NCBI RefSeq assembly: GCF_018417535.1
Contig: NZ_CP070977.1
Location: forward strand, 1,550,001 to 1,614,000
From: Burkholderia pyrrocinia
GTDB lineage: Bacteria > Pseudomonadota > Gammaproteobacteria > Burkholderiales > Burkholderiaceae
Direction: 5' to 3'
Length of the DNA stretch: 64,000 bases
The position numbers and the translations under genes were made by a program. The notes under the pieces are model-generated. The model saw only the letters and a program-made list of their open reading frames with translations, did no database searches and was not told the origin of the DNA. Shown piece by piece: positions 47,201 through 55,666 of the stretch. Position 1 is the stretch's first letter. The number at the start of each line of letters is the position of its first letter.

Positions 47201-50200
47201 CGCGACCGGCTTGGCCGCCACGCGCGCATCGCCGCCGCCGACCACCGCGAGCACCGGCAGCCCGGCCGCCTGCGCGCGCCGCACGGTGGTCACGGCGAAC
47301 AGCACGATGCCTTCCGCGAGCGGCAGCCGGAACGCCGGCTGCACTTCGTCCGCCGCATTGCCGTTGATGCCGCCGACGATCGCCATGTCGAGTTCGCCGC
47401 TGCACAGGAAGCGCCCGGCCACCTCGAACGCGGCGAGCGTCGACGCATGCCCCGCGTCGACCGTCATGTTCATCCCGTGCAGGTCGTGGTAGTTCGCGAC
47501 GCGCGCCGGGATCACGTTCGGCATCATCCCCGGAAACGAATTCTCGGTCGTCGGCGCGACCAGCTGCTTCGTCGCGTCGCGCAGGCCGTCCAGCAGCACC
47601 TCGGTCGCCGCGCGCTCATGCGGCGGCGTCGCGCCGAGCACCGCGGTCGCGATGTCGTCGAGATAGCAGCGGCTCGCATAGAGCGCCGCGTTGCGCGTCG
47701 GCCCCATGTGGCCCATCACGAGCCCGATCGTGTCCGCGTGCTCGCGCCAGAACGCGCCGAGGCGCTCGCGCAGGTCGTGCGCGGCGTCGAGCGCCATCAG
47801 CTGGCAGCGGTCGAGCGCGCGCAATACCGCGGGCGGCATCTTCACGCGCTCGAAGCTCGGCAGCGGATAACGAATGCCGAAACTCGCGTCCGGCGCGCGG
47901 CCGGCGCCGCGCAACCACGCGGCCACGGCCGCGTCGCCGTCGAGCCCGGGAAACTTGGCGGACCAGCCGACGATCGCGAGCGGCTCGCGGCGGAACCGGC
48001 CGCTCGCGCCGCCGGGCCGCAGGTCCGCACGGTATTCCGACACGATCAGGTGGCCGTTGGTGCCGCCGAAGCCGAAGCCCGACACCGCCGCGACGCGCGG
48101 CGCGTCCGGCCGTGCCGGCCACGGCACCGGCGCGACCGGAATGCGCAGGTTCGTGCCGTCGATCCCGAATTCCAGCGGCGGCTCGCTGAAGCGATGCTGC
48201 GGCGGAATCACCCGGTGCTGCAGCCCGAGCAGCACCTGGATCACCGACACCACGCCGGCCGCCCAGCCCGTATGCCCGACCAGCGACTTGTTCGACGTCA
48301 CGTGCACCGGACGGTCGCGCCGGATCGCCTCGCGCAGGCTCTGGAATTCGGCGAGATCGCCGGCCGGCGTGCCCGTGGCGTGCGCGACGACCCAGTCGAC
48401 ATCGGCCGGCCCGGTCGCCGTCTGCGCATACGCGCGATGGATCGCGATGCCCTGCCCGGCCGAGTTCGGCGCGTAGATCGCCTTGCCCTTGCCGTCGGAC
48501 GACGAGCCGAACGATTTCAGCACGCCGAGGATGCGGTCGCCGTCCGCGCGTGCGCGCGCCAGCCGCTTCAGGATCACGACGCCCGCGCCGTCCGCGAACA
48601 GCACGCCGTCGCAGTCGCGGTCGAGCGGACGGACCTCGCCGCTGCGCGACAGCCCGTGCAGCTTCGAGAACAGGACCGAGCCGCGCGGCGCCAGCGCGAA
48701 CGCGCCGCCGCATGCGACGACATCCTGCTTGCCGAGCAGCAGCGCCTTGATCCCGAGATCGATCGAGTACAGCGACGACGAGCAGGCCGTGTCGACCATC
48801 ATGAATTCCGCGCCGTCCGGCAGCACGCCCTTCATCGCATCGAGGCCGACGCGATGCGGGAAGAACGATGCGAGGTCGCCCGCGCCGCGCGCGTAACGCG
48901 CGCTCAGCACCGCGTCGATCGCCGCCACGCGCCGCACGCGCTCGTGCTCGCCGATCCCGGCTTCGTCGAGCACCGCGTTCAGCCGCGCCCGCGCGGCCGC
49001 CAGCACCATCCCTTCTTCCAGGTGCTGGCTGCCGTCCGCCGTGTAGCCGACGAGAAACGCGACACGATCGGCGTCGCGCAGCGTCACGCCGTCGAGCGAC
49101 TGGCACAGCGCGTGGCGCAGCCACAGCGTCGTCAGCTCGGCCGGCGCGGTGCCCGCGTCGAGTTCCGCGCGCACCGTCGGCCACGGTTCGAACCGCTCGA
49201 TGAACACCGAGCGCGACTGGTAGCTCTTGTCCTCGGCCGACGGATCGGGCGAATAGAACGATCGGTAGTCCCAACGGTCAGGCGGCACGTTGCCGAACAG
49301 CTCGGGGCCGTCCAGCAACGCGCGCCAGAACGCCTGCGGATCGCTGGCGCCGGGCAGCGCGAGCCCCATGCCGACGACGGCGATGTCGTCGCTGTCCGGC
49401 AGGTCTTCGCCCGGCTCGGCCGAGCGCGGCGCGGACGAAGCAGGCGCCGCGGGCGGCGCCGATGCCGCGTCGTCGCGCACGACGGCATCCTCGCGCGACG
49501 GATCCGTCGCGCTGCCGGCCGCCGCATCCGGCGCCGCCCATTGCGCGCGCGGCGACAAGCCCTCGCTGCACAGCGACAGGCCGCCGTCCGCGACGACCAC
49601 CTGCCCGGTGACCCAGCGCGCCGCGTCGGACGCGAGGAACAGCACGACGTCCGCGAGATCCTCCGCGCGCGCGAGCCGCTTCAGCGGCGTCGCCGCGATG
49701 CTCGAGCGCTTGGTGTTCTCCGGATCGGGAAACTGCGCGGCGACGTCGCCGTCGATCAGCGTCGACGACGCGCCGTTCACGCGAATGTCGTGCCTCGCGT
49801 ATTCGACCGCGAGATAGCGCGTGAGCGATTCGAGCGCCGCCTTCGCGGTGCCGACGACGAGATAGTTGGCCGGCACGAGCGTCGCGCCGACCGACGACAC
49901 GTTGACGATCGCGCCGCCGCCCGAGCGTGCCATCAGCGCCGCGGCGCGGCGCGCGCACCAGAACGCGCCCTTCAGGTTCGTGTCGAGCGCGCGGTCGAAA
50001 TGCTCGGCGCCGATCTCGTCGACGCCGAGCAGCGCGCCGGATGCCGCATTGTTGACGAGCACGTCGAGCCTGCCGTAGCGCTGCTCGATCTCGTCGAACA
50101 TCCGGTCGACCTGCCCCCGTTGCGCGACCGACGCGCGGATCACGTCGACGCTCGCGCCGAGCGCGCGCAGTTCGTCGGCCGTCTGCTTCGACGCGTCCAG

Positions 50201-50326
50201 GGAATGGAAGAAATTGAGAATCACGTGCGCGCCCTGCTCGGCGAAACGCCTGCAGATCGCCTTGCCCACGTTCTTCGCGCCGCCCGTCACGAGGACGAGC
50301 TTGCCGCGCATGCTGGAATTCGACAT
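44228..50326 (-). CDS. Pfa-like iterative synthase: FabL-like ER, KS, inactive KS, KR, DH
   Basis: A 2032-residue multidomain synthase. Residues 5-250 are an SDR closely like FabL enoyl-ACP reductase (GRLDVLVNNAASG; Tyr155, Lys162 in YLVVGTAKAALE). Residues 312-765 are an active KS with Cys515 (DTACSSSL), His649 (HATGTPAGD) and His685 (NKSLVGHTGWAAG). Residues about 780-1010 are a second KS fold where the Cys site reads DAGHAS (957-962), like a chain-length factor. After a Pro/Ala linker, a KR (about 1170-1690) has GGARGIT (1400-1406), Ser1577 and Tyr1590. A DH (1705-2030) has HVVNGFPTLP with His1739 and Asp1914. No AT or ACP is present; both are supplied by the next gene upstream. The ATG at 50326 is chosen; TTG 50344 and ATG 50311 are alternatives. 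Confidence 0.92.
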   Translation of the reverse strand: MSNSSMRGKLVLVTGGAKNVGKAICRRFAEQGAHVILNFFHSLDASKQTADELRALGASVDVIRASVAQRGQVDRMFDEIEQRYGRLDVLVNNAASGALLGVDEIGAEHFDRALDTNLKGAFWCARRAAALMARSGGGAIVNVSSVGATLVPANYLVVGTAKAALESLTRYLAVEYARHDIRVNGASSTLIDGDVAAQFPDPENTKRSSIAATPLKRLARAEDLADVVLFLASDAARWVTGQVVVADGGLSLCSEGLSPRAQWAAPDAAAGSATDPSREDAVVRDDAASAPPAAPASSAPRSAEPGEDLPDSDDIAVVGMGLALPGASDPQAFWRALLDGPELFGNVPPDRWDYRSFYSPDPSAEDKSYQSRSVFIERFEPWPTVRAELDAGTAPAELTTLWLRHALCQSLDGVTLRDADRVAFLVGYTADGSQHLEEGMVLAAARARLNAVLDEAGIGEHERVRRVAAIDAVLSARYARGAGDLASFFPHRVGLDAMKGVLPDGAEFMMVDTACSSSLYSIDLGIKALLLGKQDVVACGGAFALAPRGSVLFSKLHGLSRSGEVRPLDRDCDGVLFADGAGVVILKRLARARADGDRILGVLKSFGSSSDGKGKAIYAPNSAGQGIAIHRAYAQTATGPADVDWVVAHATGTPAGDLAEFQSLREAIRRDRPVHVTSNKSLVGHTGWAAGVVSVIQVLLGLQHRVIPPQHRFSEPPLEFGIDGTNLRIPVAPVPWPARPDAPRVAAVSGFGFGGTNGHLIVSEYRADLRPGGASGRFRREPLAIVGWSAKFPGLDGDAAVAAWLRGAGRAPDASFGIRYPLPSFERVKMPPAVLRALDRCQLMALDAAHDLRERLGAFWREHADTIGLVMGHMGPTRNAALYASRCYLDDIATAVLGATPPHERAATEVLLDGLRDATKQLVAPTTENSFPGMMPNVIPARVANYHDLHGMNMTVDAGHASTLAAFEVAGRFLCSGELDMAIVGGINGNAADEVQPAFRLPLAEGIVLFAVTTVRRAQAAGLPVLAVVGGGDARVAAKPVAPRDAAGRAITYAGADAAIDVLRALVAQTPAATFARDSGGDRPRYALHVACTQAAVRSGADGVPAPQRDAEHTRPARQVAAPASTPAPTPVAASIEAASPAPVSPGTLLPGALRRTEIAADGEPLGVARYRIEWLDAPWRPGGRPAPFLAPRCVVVTDIPDTLAAQADLGPDCVVLSTRPLAAPRPGWHWIEQPDETALDWLPDDIGHVRVLTSLEAGALAAGATAPATPARLALHDLAFVALKRCHGALKQDGTFIALLLDALAGGTPHPDAGLFTGLVKAFAIEMPEARSIAVLSDARTLADALPQAERESAAQHWLPVVALGAGRRRTPRVVRDAGALRVDERLALGQEAVVVAVGGARGITAELMKALAAHVRPALYLVGSSALDAVDAELVALDDEAFAKSRPDYIREQKALHPELPLPAIIRAFERRAEARAACRNIDAMKAFCGPHRVTYVQADVLDADSVRAAVDAILAREGRVDLLVNAAGLNRSASVLVKSLDDFVAVRDIKVRGYWNLRSAFGARQPRLWCNFGSFIGLTGQAGETDYASGNDFLNTQASYHRAALGHDEFTIGWTLWRSVGLGANPVTRAFLEKSGLFTSMRTAEGVHHFMRELGLGERAAMSVHLGDAERRAIERHLPGYFDVAVDVPVSTHAAPADTAPRAADFYLGAEIARTPDSVTFERVFDLERDAYLSHHVVNGFPTLPGTFVPEVAAEAALRLVPGLKVVGFADAAFLHFLRVYDAKRPSAKRIHAQRVAREHDAVLVRVRISGDVLAPGGQVLVRDKPHFEITVRLADAYAPAPVWSEPPGGTFVPVADPYHVDAAPVRLTGMFVSTTDTGMTDAGKQARFRLNVRGDDPVFSRFVVPSILLDGLARVAALDHVAGDYIPLAAPMSIGRIDLYEAGNDCELSRRHESIALRVTPREFALEGPHSSGNRFVAVCPDGRILMQMRDVTGVVIGYVHRVTGAFAARGEIDAQLAARTPDEQVSA

Positions 50327-50404
50327 GATTCGCCTGCCTGTCAAGAACTGGTCATTACCGGGCAGGAGCCCCCCCTGCCGACTTAGCTACCGGCCAACGG
50401 CCGG

Positions 50405-51964
50405 TCAAACCGTCGCTTGTCCCTGGTTCTCGTAGACGAAGTCGACGATCTGCCCCATCGCCTTGAAATCGCCGCTGCGGAAATTCGCCGGCAGCGGCGG
50501 CAGGCCGTAACGCGCGGTGATGCGCTGGATGATTTCGGTCTGCTTGACCGAATCGATGCCCAGTTCGGCTTCGAGCTCGATCGATTCCGAAAACACCTCG
50601 GTCGGGTACTCCATCGCTTGCGCATAGATATCGACGAGCTCCGTGAACAACCGCTCGCGCGGCACGCGTGCGGGCTTCGCGGCTTCCGGCACGGGTTGCG
50701 CGCGCGGCACCGCCGGCTCCGGTGCACGTGCCGGCGCCGCCGTCGACGTCGCCACCAGTGCGATCGCCGGCGCACGCTCGGCCACGGGCGCGGTCGCTGG
50801 CGGTACCGCGTTCGCGGCGTCGAACGCCTGACGCAGTTCGCTCTTCAGCCAGTCGACGATGAGCGGTCCGCGCGCGTTCCAGAACGCGTCGAAGCCCGGG
50901 CTGGCGTTGCCGATACGGATATCGTCTTTCATGATTCGGTTCTCCTCGAAGTAACGGGTGATCGTCGTAACGACGCTGGATTCCTCTGCGACGTTCGACG
51001 GGCCGCCGAACGTCCTGACCGTGCCGGGCCCCGCGATGCGCACGACGATCCGCGCGAGCGCATTCAGTGCGCCGCATTCCACGTAGCGCCCGATGCCGTC
51101 CGCGCACGCGGTGCGAATCGTGTCGGCGAAGCGCACCGGCAACACGAAGTGCGAGGCGAGGCGAGCGCCGGGATCGTCGGCGCCGCTGTAGCGGCGGCCG
51201 AGGATCGGCGAGTGGACGGGGATCGTCAGCGCGGCGTGCGGATAGGCGGCCAGGCGCGCCGCGAACCGCTCGCGCGCGCCGGCGAGTTCGGGATGGTGGA
51301 AGCCGTACGGCGAGCGCAGCCGCTGCGCACTCACGCCGCGCTCGGCGCAGGCCGCGACGAACCGCTCCAGCGCGTCGCGCGGGCCGGACACGACGGTCTG
51401 CGACGCATGGTTCTCGACCGCGACGCACACGTTGCGCACCGCATGCGTGAGCGCGCTGGCGTCGATCAGCTCGCGCGCCGCATCGGCATCGGCCGCGATC
51501 GCGGCCATCAATCCGTCCGCCGGCGCGGCCTCCTGCAGCGACGCGATCCGGTCGCAGACGATCTGCGCGCCCTGCTCGACCGAATACGCGCCGCCGCACA
51601 CGAGCGCCGCGATCTCGCCGAAGCTGTGCCCGATCAGCACGTCGGGCACGACGCCGCGCGCGCGCAGCACGCCGAACAGGCCCACGGACGCGCCGTAAAT
51701 CCCGAGCTGGAGCAGATCGGGCGCGTCGCGCAGCCACGTATCGGGGTCCGCGCCGTCCCGCCACAGCGCGCCGGTCAGCGGACGGCCGAGCCGCGCGGCC
51801 GCGACCGCGTCGATCGTGTCGAGCACCTGCCGTACGCTCGCGTGCTCGCGGCCGAGCTGCTGCAGCGCGCCCGCATAGAACGCGCCCTGCCCCGGGAACA
51901 GGAACGCGCACCCGCGCATTTCCCCGGGGCGCGGCCCCGCGCCATTCAACCCGCGTCGTTCCAT
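50405..51964 (-). CDS. Acyltransferase-acyl carrier protein fusion
   Basis: A 519-residue protein. Residues 18-335 are a malonyl/acyl transferase with FLFPGQGAFYAG, the nucleophile Ser114 in GHSFGE, and the His motif YGFHHPEL near residue 223. A Pro/Ala-rich linker (386-435) leads to one ACP (436-515) with Ser472 in LGIDSVKQTEI, the kind of carrier seen in PUFA and heterocyst-glycolipid synthases. It loads and carries chains for the downstream synthase. Its ATG at 51964 lies inside the end of the TolC-type gene (19-base overlap) with GGGAG upstream; ATG 51919 is an alternative. No phosphopantetheinyl transferase is in the window. Confidence 0.92.
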   Translation of the reverse strand: MERRGLNGAGPRPGEMRGCAFLFPGQGAFYAGALQQLGREHASVRQVLDTIDAVAAARLGRPLTGALWRDGADPDTWLRDAPDLLQLGIYGASVGLFGVLRARGVVPDVLIGHSFGEIAALVCGGAYSVEQGAQIVCDRIASLQEAAPADGLMAAIAADADAARELIDASALTHAVRNVCVAVENHASQTVVSGPRDALERFVAACAERGVSAQRLRSPYGFHHPELAGARERFAARLAAYPHAALTIPVHSPILGRRYSGADDPGARLASHFVLPVRFADTIRTACADGIGRYVECGALNALARIVVRIAGPGTVRTFGGPSNVAEESSVVTTITRYFEENRIMKDDIRIGNASPGFDAFWNARGPLIVDWLKSELRQAFDAANAVPPATAPVAERAPAIALVATSTAAPARAPEPAVPRAQPVPEAAKPARVPRERLFTELVDIYAQAMEYPTEVFSESIELEAELGIDSVKQTEIIQRITARYGLPPLPANFRSGDFKAMGQIVDFVYENQGQATV

Positions 51965-53373
51965 AATCCCAATCTCCCGAGGCTCTCGGCCAGCTTCAGT
52001 CGCGCAGTCCGCCATTTCGACACCGCCAGCACCCGCTGCCGGCGCGCGTCCGCGAGTGCCGACTGCGCGTTCAGCAGTTCGGTGAACGTGCCGACGCCGG
52101 CCTTGTAACGACCGCGCGCGATGTCCAGTGAATGCAGCGCCGTGTCGAGCAGATGCTGCGAGTTGTCCAGGTTCGCGGTGTCGGTCTGCAGGCTCTGGTA
52201 GCTCTTCCACACGTCCAGCGACACCTGCAGCTCCGTGCTGCGCACGTCCGCGTCCTGCGCGTCGGCCTGCGCCTGCGCTTCGGCGACGCGGTAGCCCGAC
52301 GCGAAACCCTCGAACAGCGGAATCGAGACCTGGATGCCGATCGAATTGCTGTGACTGCTCTGCAACTGGAGAAACGACGCCTGCTGCTGATACGACGGGT
52401 TGTTGCGTGCAACGCTGCCCGTCAGCGAAATCGTCGGCCGCGACTGCGCACGCACCACGCGGACTTCGTCGCGCGCGGCTTCGAGCTTCTCGCGCGCGGC
52501 AACCAGCTTCGGGTGATGGCGCTTCGCTTCCGCGATCAGGTCGGTGACACCGCGCGTGAAATCGTCGCGGTCGGGCGACGGCTCCGCATCGGCGACGCGC
52601 AGCGGCGTGTCGGGGTCGACGCCCAGCGTCGTCGCGAGCGTACCGAGCGCGGTCTGCAGATCGCCTTCCGCGCTCACGCGCTCGAGCAAGGCCTTGCGAT
52701 AGGTGGTCTGCGCCTGCAGCGCGTCGCCCAGCATGCCCGCGCCGCCGTCGTGCCGCGCGGTGGCTTCGGCGAGGCTTTCCTGCGCCGCGTGCTCGACCGC
52801 GCGCGCCGCATCGAGCGCCGCCCGCGCGTCGCGCAGCGCGTAATAGGCTTGCGCGGCGTCGTAGAACACGCCCTGCAACGCATCGTCGTGCGCCGCGTTG
52901 GCCGCGCGCAGCAATGCGCGCGCGCGGTCGAGCGTCGCACCGCGCTTGCCGAAATCGAACAGCACCCAGCTCAGGTTCAGCATGCCGTAGCGGCTGGTGC
53001 TGCGCTGATCCTGCGAAAATCCGCCGCTGTATCCCGTCGTCAGGTTGTCGCGCTCGACGCCCGCCGTCGCGTTCAGCGTCGGCCAGTACGCGGCCTTCGA
53101 CACGCCGACCTCGGCCGCCGCCGCACGTGCGTCCGACCACGTGCGGCTCAGGCGCGGATGCGAACAGATCGCGAGCAGGATCGCGTCCTCGAGCGCGAGC
53201 GGGCGATCGCCGATGCGCGCGCCGTCGCAGGAAGTGGCCGACGCCATCGCGGCGGACGGCGTCGCCGGAACCTCGCTGCGCGTCGAATAGATATCGAGCA
53301 TCTGTGCGCGCGCAAGCGGCGCCGACGCCGTCAGTGCCGCGGCGGTCAGCATGATCGCGAGTCGGCGCGTCAT
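51946..53373 (-). CDS. TolC-family outer-membrane channel of the peptide exporter
   Basis: A 475-residue outer-membrane factor. After a signal peptide (cut after PLARA, residue 23) it has the two-fold repeat of long helices and barrel strands typical of TolC, with WPTLNATAGVERD and LSWVLFDFGKRGATLDRARA in the first half and SRPTISLTGSVARNNPS and SIPLFEGFASGYRVAEAQAQ in the second. No lipobox is seen, so it is TolC- rather than OprM-like. The start overlaps the ABC exporter stop codon (ATGA). It completes a type I secretion line with the HlyD and C39-ABC proteins. Confidence 0.93.
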   Translation of the reverse strand: MTRRLAIMLTAAALTASAPLARAQMLDIYSTRSEVPATPSAAMASATSCDGARIGDRPLALEDAILLAICSHPRLSRTWSDARAAAAEVGVSKAAYWPTLNATAGVERDNLTTGYSGGFSQDQRSTSRYGMLNLSWVLFDFGKRGATLDRARALLRAANAAHDDALQGVFYDAAQAYYALRDARAALDAARAVEHAAQESLAEATARHDGGAGMLGDALQAQTTYRKALLERVSAEGDLQTALGTLATTLGVDPDTPLRVADAEPSPDRDDFTRGVTDLIAEAKRHHPKLVAAREKLEAARDEVRVVRAQSRPTISLTGSVARNNPSYQQQASFLQLQSSHSNSIGIQVSIPLFEGFASGYRVAEAQAQADAQDADVRSTELQVSLDVWKSYQSLQTDTANLDNSQHLLDTALHSLDIARGRYKAGVGTFTELLNAQSALADARRQRVLAVSKWRTARLKLAESLGRLGLWNDAG

Positions 53374-55655
53374 CGCCCGGCGACCGGCGTGGCCGAAGCG
53401 GCCGCATGCGGCGCCGATTCGTGCGGCGCGGCCGCTGCCGGTGCCGCTGCCGGTGCCGCTGCCGCTGCCGGTGCCGCTGCCGGTGCCGGTGCCGCCGGTG
53501 CCACCGGTTGCGCCGCCGCCCGTGCCGCGCGCATCGCCGCGGTCGACTGGTCGAGCACGACCTTGCCGCCCTGCAGCATGATCACGCGCTGCGCCGACGC
53601 GATCGTCTCCGGACGATGCGCGACGATGAGCCGCGTCATCGCGAGTTGCGTCACCGCCGCGTTGACCTGCATCTCGCGCTGCAGGTCGAGATGGCTCGTC
53701 GCCTCGTCGAGCACGAGAATGCTCGGCCGCTTGTACAGCGCGCGCGCGAGCAGCACGCGCTGCTTCTGCCCGCCGGACAGCACGGTGCCCATGTCGCCGA
53801 CCAGCGTGTTGTAGCCCATCGGCATCGCGGCGATGTCGTCGTGAACGGCGGCGATCCGCGCGCATTCGGCGACCCAGCGCGGATCGACGTCGGGATCGAA
53901 GAAGCTGATGTTGTCCGCGATCGAGCCGGCGAACAGCACGTCGTCCTGCAGCACCGTGCCGACCAGCCCGCGCAGCCGCTCGATACCGAGCCGGTTGACG
54001 TCGAGCCCGCCGATCCGCACGGTGCCGCCCGTCGGTTCGTGAATGCCGAGCAGCACGCTGATCAGCGTCGTCTTGCCGCAGCCCGACGGCCCCACGATCG
54101 CGACCGATTCGCCCGCCGCGATCTTCGCGCTCACGCCGTCCAGCACCAGCGGCTCGCCGTCCGCGTAGCGGAACGACAGGCCGTCGATGTCGATGCTCGC
54201 GTCGAGTGCGTCCGCCTCGCCCGGCACGCTGCGCAGGCTGGCGTCCGGCTCGGCTTCGGCGAACACGATGTCGGCCAGCCGTTCGCCCTGAAGCTGCAGC
54301 ATCCTGACCTCGAAGTACTTGTCGATCAGGCTGCCGACGCGGCTGTCGAACTGTCCCTTGTACGCGTTGAACGCCATCAGCACGCCGACCGTGAACTGGC
54401 CGTCCATCACCATCCGCGCGCCGAACCAGATGATCAGCAGGTTCTCGACGCCGAACAGCAGGCCGTTGAGCTGCTGATAGAAGATCTGCAGCTTCTGCAC
54501 GTGCAGCCCGGCGTTGACCTGCTCGACCAGCAGCGTGATCCAGCTCGCGCGCCGCTCCGCCTGCCGGTTGAACAGCTTGATCGTCTTCACCCCGCGCACG
54601 GTTTCGAGGAAGTGGCTCTGCTGCTTCGCCGCGTGCACGATCTGGTCCTCGGTCGCGCGGCGCAACGGCGCGTACCACAGCCACCGGACGAGTGCGTACA
54701 GCGCCATCGTCGCCAGCGCGACGAGCCCGAGCACGCGGCTGTAGACGAGCATCATCGCGAGCGTGACGATCGTCATCATGCCGTCGATCACTGCGCTCAG
54801 GAACGACGTCGTCAGGGTCTGCTGGATCGTGTCGATCGAGCCGAACCGCGACACCACGTCGCCGAGGTGACGCCGCTCGTAGTAACGCACCGGCAGGCTC
54901 AGCAGATGCGTGAAGACGTTCGCGCGCCACTGGATGTTCAGCGTGACCCCGACGTACATCAGCGCCCACGCGCGGATCGTGCCGGTTGCCTGCTGCATCA
55001 GCAGCAACAGGCCGAAGCCGAGTGCCAGCACCGTCAGCAGATCGCGATCCGCGCCGACGATCACTTCGTCGATCACCCACTGCAGGAAAAACGGCTGCAC
55101 CAGCATGAAGATCTCGAGCGCGATCGCGAGCGCCAGGATCTGGCCGAACGAGCGCGACAGTCCCGAGACCGGGCCGAGCAGGTCGCGCAGCTTGACGGCC
55201 GGACGGGCGGCACGCGGCGCGAATGCGGCCGTCGGCCACAGCTCGAGCGCGACGCCGGTGAACGCGCGCGACACGTCGGAAAGCGACAGCTTCCGGACGC
55301 CGTGCGACGGATCGTGGATCGTCGCGGTCTTGCCGTTCACTTCCTTCAGCACGACGAAGTGGTTGAAGTTCCAGTGCAGCAGGCACGGCGTGCGAAGCTG
55401 GCCGAGCTGCTCCATGTCGAGTTTCACCGCGCGCGTGCCGAGCGACAGGCGCTGTGCGACCTCGATCACGCGGCCGAGCCCCGCCCCTTTCAGCGATACC
55501 GGGAATTGCCCGCGCAGCGCCGCGAGGTCGACGTGATGGCCGTGATAGCCGGTCACCATCGCGAGGCAGGCCAGCCCGCATTCCGCGGCTTCCGTCTGCA
55601 GGATCATCGGCAGCTTGCGGCCGACGCCGAACGAGAGTCGATCGAGTAAGGACAT
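53370..55655 (-). CDS. C39-peptidase ABC exporter (bacteriocin-type)
   Basis: A 761-residue transporter of the CvaB/LagD type. Residues 1-135 are a C39 peptidase with oxyanion Gln20, catalytic Cys26 (QTEAAECGLACL), His99 (WNFNHFVVL) and Asp115 (IHDPSHG), so it should cut after double-glycine leaders. Six membrane segments follow (about 165-440), then the ATPase with GPSGCGKTT, LSGGQKQRVLLARAL, ILVLDEATSHLD and IVAHR. The C-terminal 50 residues are an Ala/Pro-rich tail coded by a repeat. The ATG at 55655 is 11 bases after the HlyD stop. The substrate is very likely the peptide encoded at 57089-57286. Confidence 0.94.
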   Translation of the reverse strand: MSLLDRLSFGVGRKLPMILQTEAAECGLACLAMVTGYHGHHVDLAALRGQFPVSLKGAGLGRVIEVAQRLSLGTRAVKLDMEQLGQLRTPCLLHWNFNHFVVLKEVNGKTATIHDPSHGVRKLSLSDVSRAFTGVALELWPTAAFAPRAARPAVKLRDLLGPVSGLSRSFGQILALAIALEIFMLVQPFFLQWVIDEVIVGADRDLLTVLALGFGLLLLMQQATGTIRAWALMYVGVTLNIQWRANVFTHLLSLPVRYYERRHLGDVVSRFGSIDTIQQTLTTSFLSAVIDGMMTIVTLAMMLVYSRVLGLVALATMALYALVRWLWYAPLRRATEDQIVHAAKQQSHFLETVRGVKTIKLFNRQAERRASWITLLVEQVNAGLHVQKLQIFYQQLNGLLFGVENLLIIWFGARMVMDGQFTVGVLMAFNAYKGQFDSRVGSLIDKYFEVRMLQLQGERLADIVFAEAEPDASLRSVPGEADALDASIDIDGLSFRYADGEPLVLDGVSAKIAAGESVAIVGPSGCGKTTLISVLLGIHEPTGGTVRIGGLDVNRLGIERLRGLVGTVLQDDVLFAGSIADNISFFDPDVDPRWVAECARIAAVHDDIAAMPMGYNTLVGDMGTVLSGGQKQRVLLARALYKRPSILVLDEATSHLDLQREMQVNAAVTQLAMTRLIVAHRPETIASAQRVIMLQGGKVVLDQSTAAMRAARAAAQPVAPAAPAPAAAPAAAAAPAAAPAAAAPHESAPHAAASATPVAGR
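53431..53504. repeat. GCCGCT/GCCGGT repeat coding the exporter's Ala/Pro tail
   Basis: Units of GCCGCTGCCGGT and its halves are repeated for about 74 bases within the 3' end of the exporter gene. They encode an Ala/Pro-rich, probably unstructured tail. All units are multiples of three, so length change would keep the frame. Confidence 0.8.
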
Positions 55656-55666
55656 TCGCGACCTCG

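Noticed and set aside
46079..50386. A 1435-codon open frame on the plus strand opposite the large synthase
   Set aside because: Composition is dominated by Arg, Ala and His with no conserved motif; it mirrors codon bias of the real gene on the other strand.
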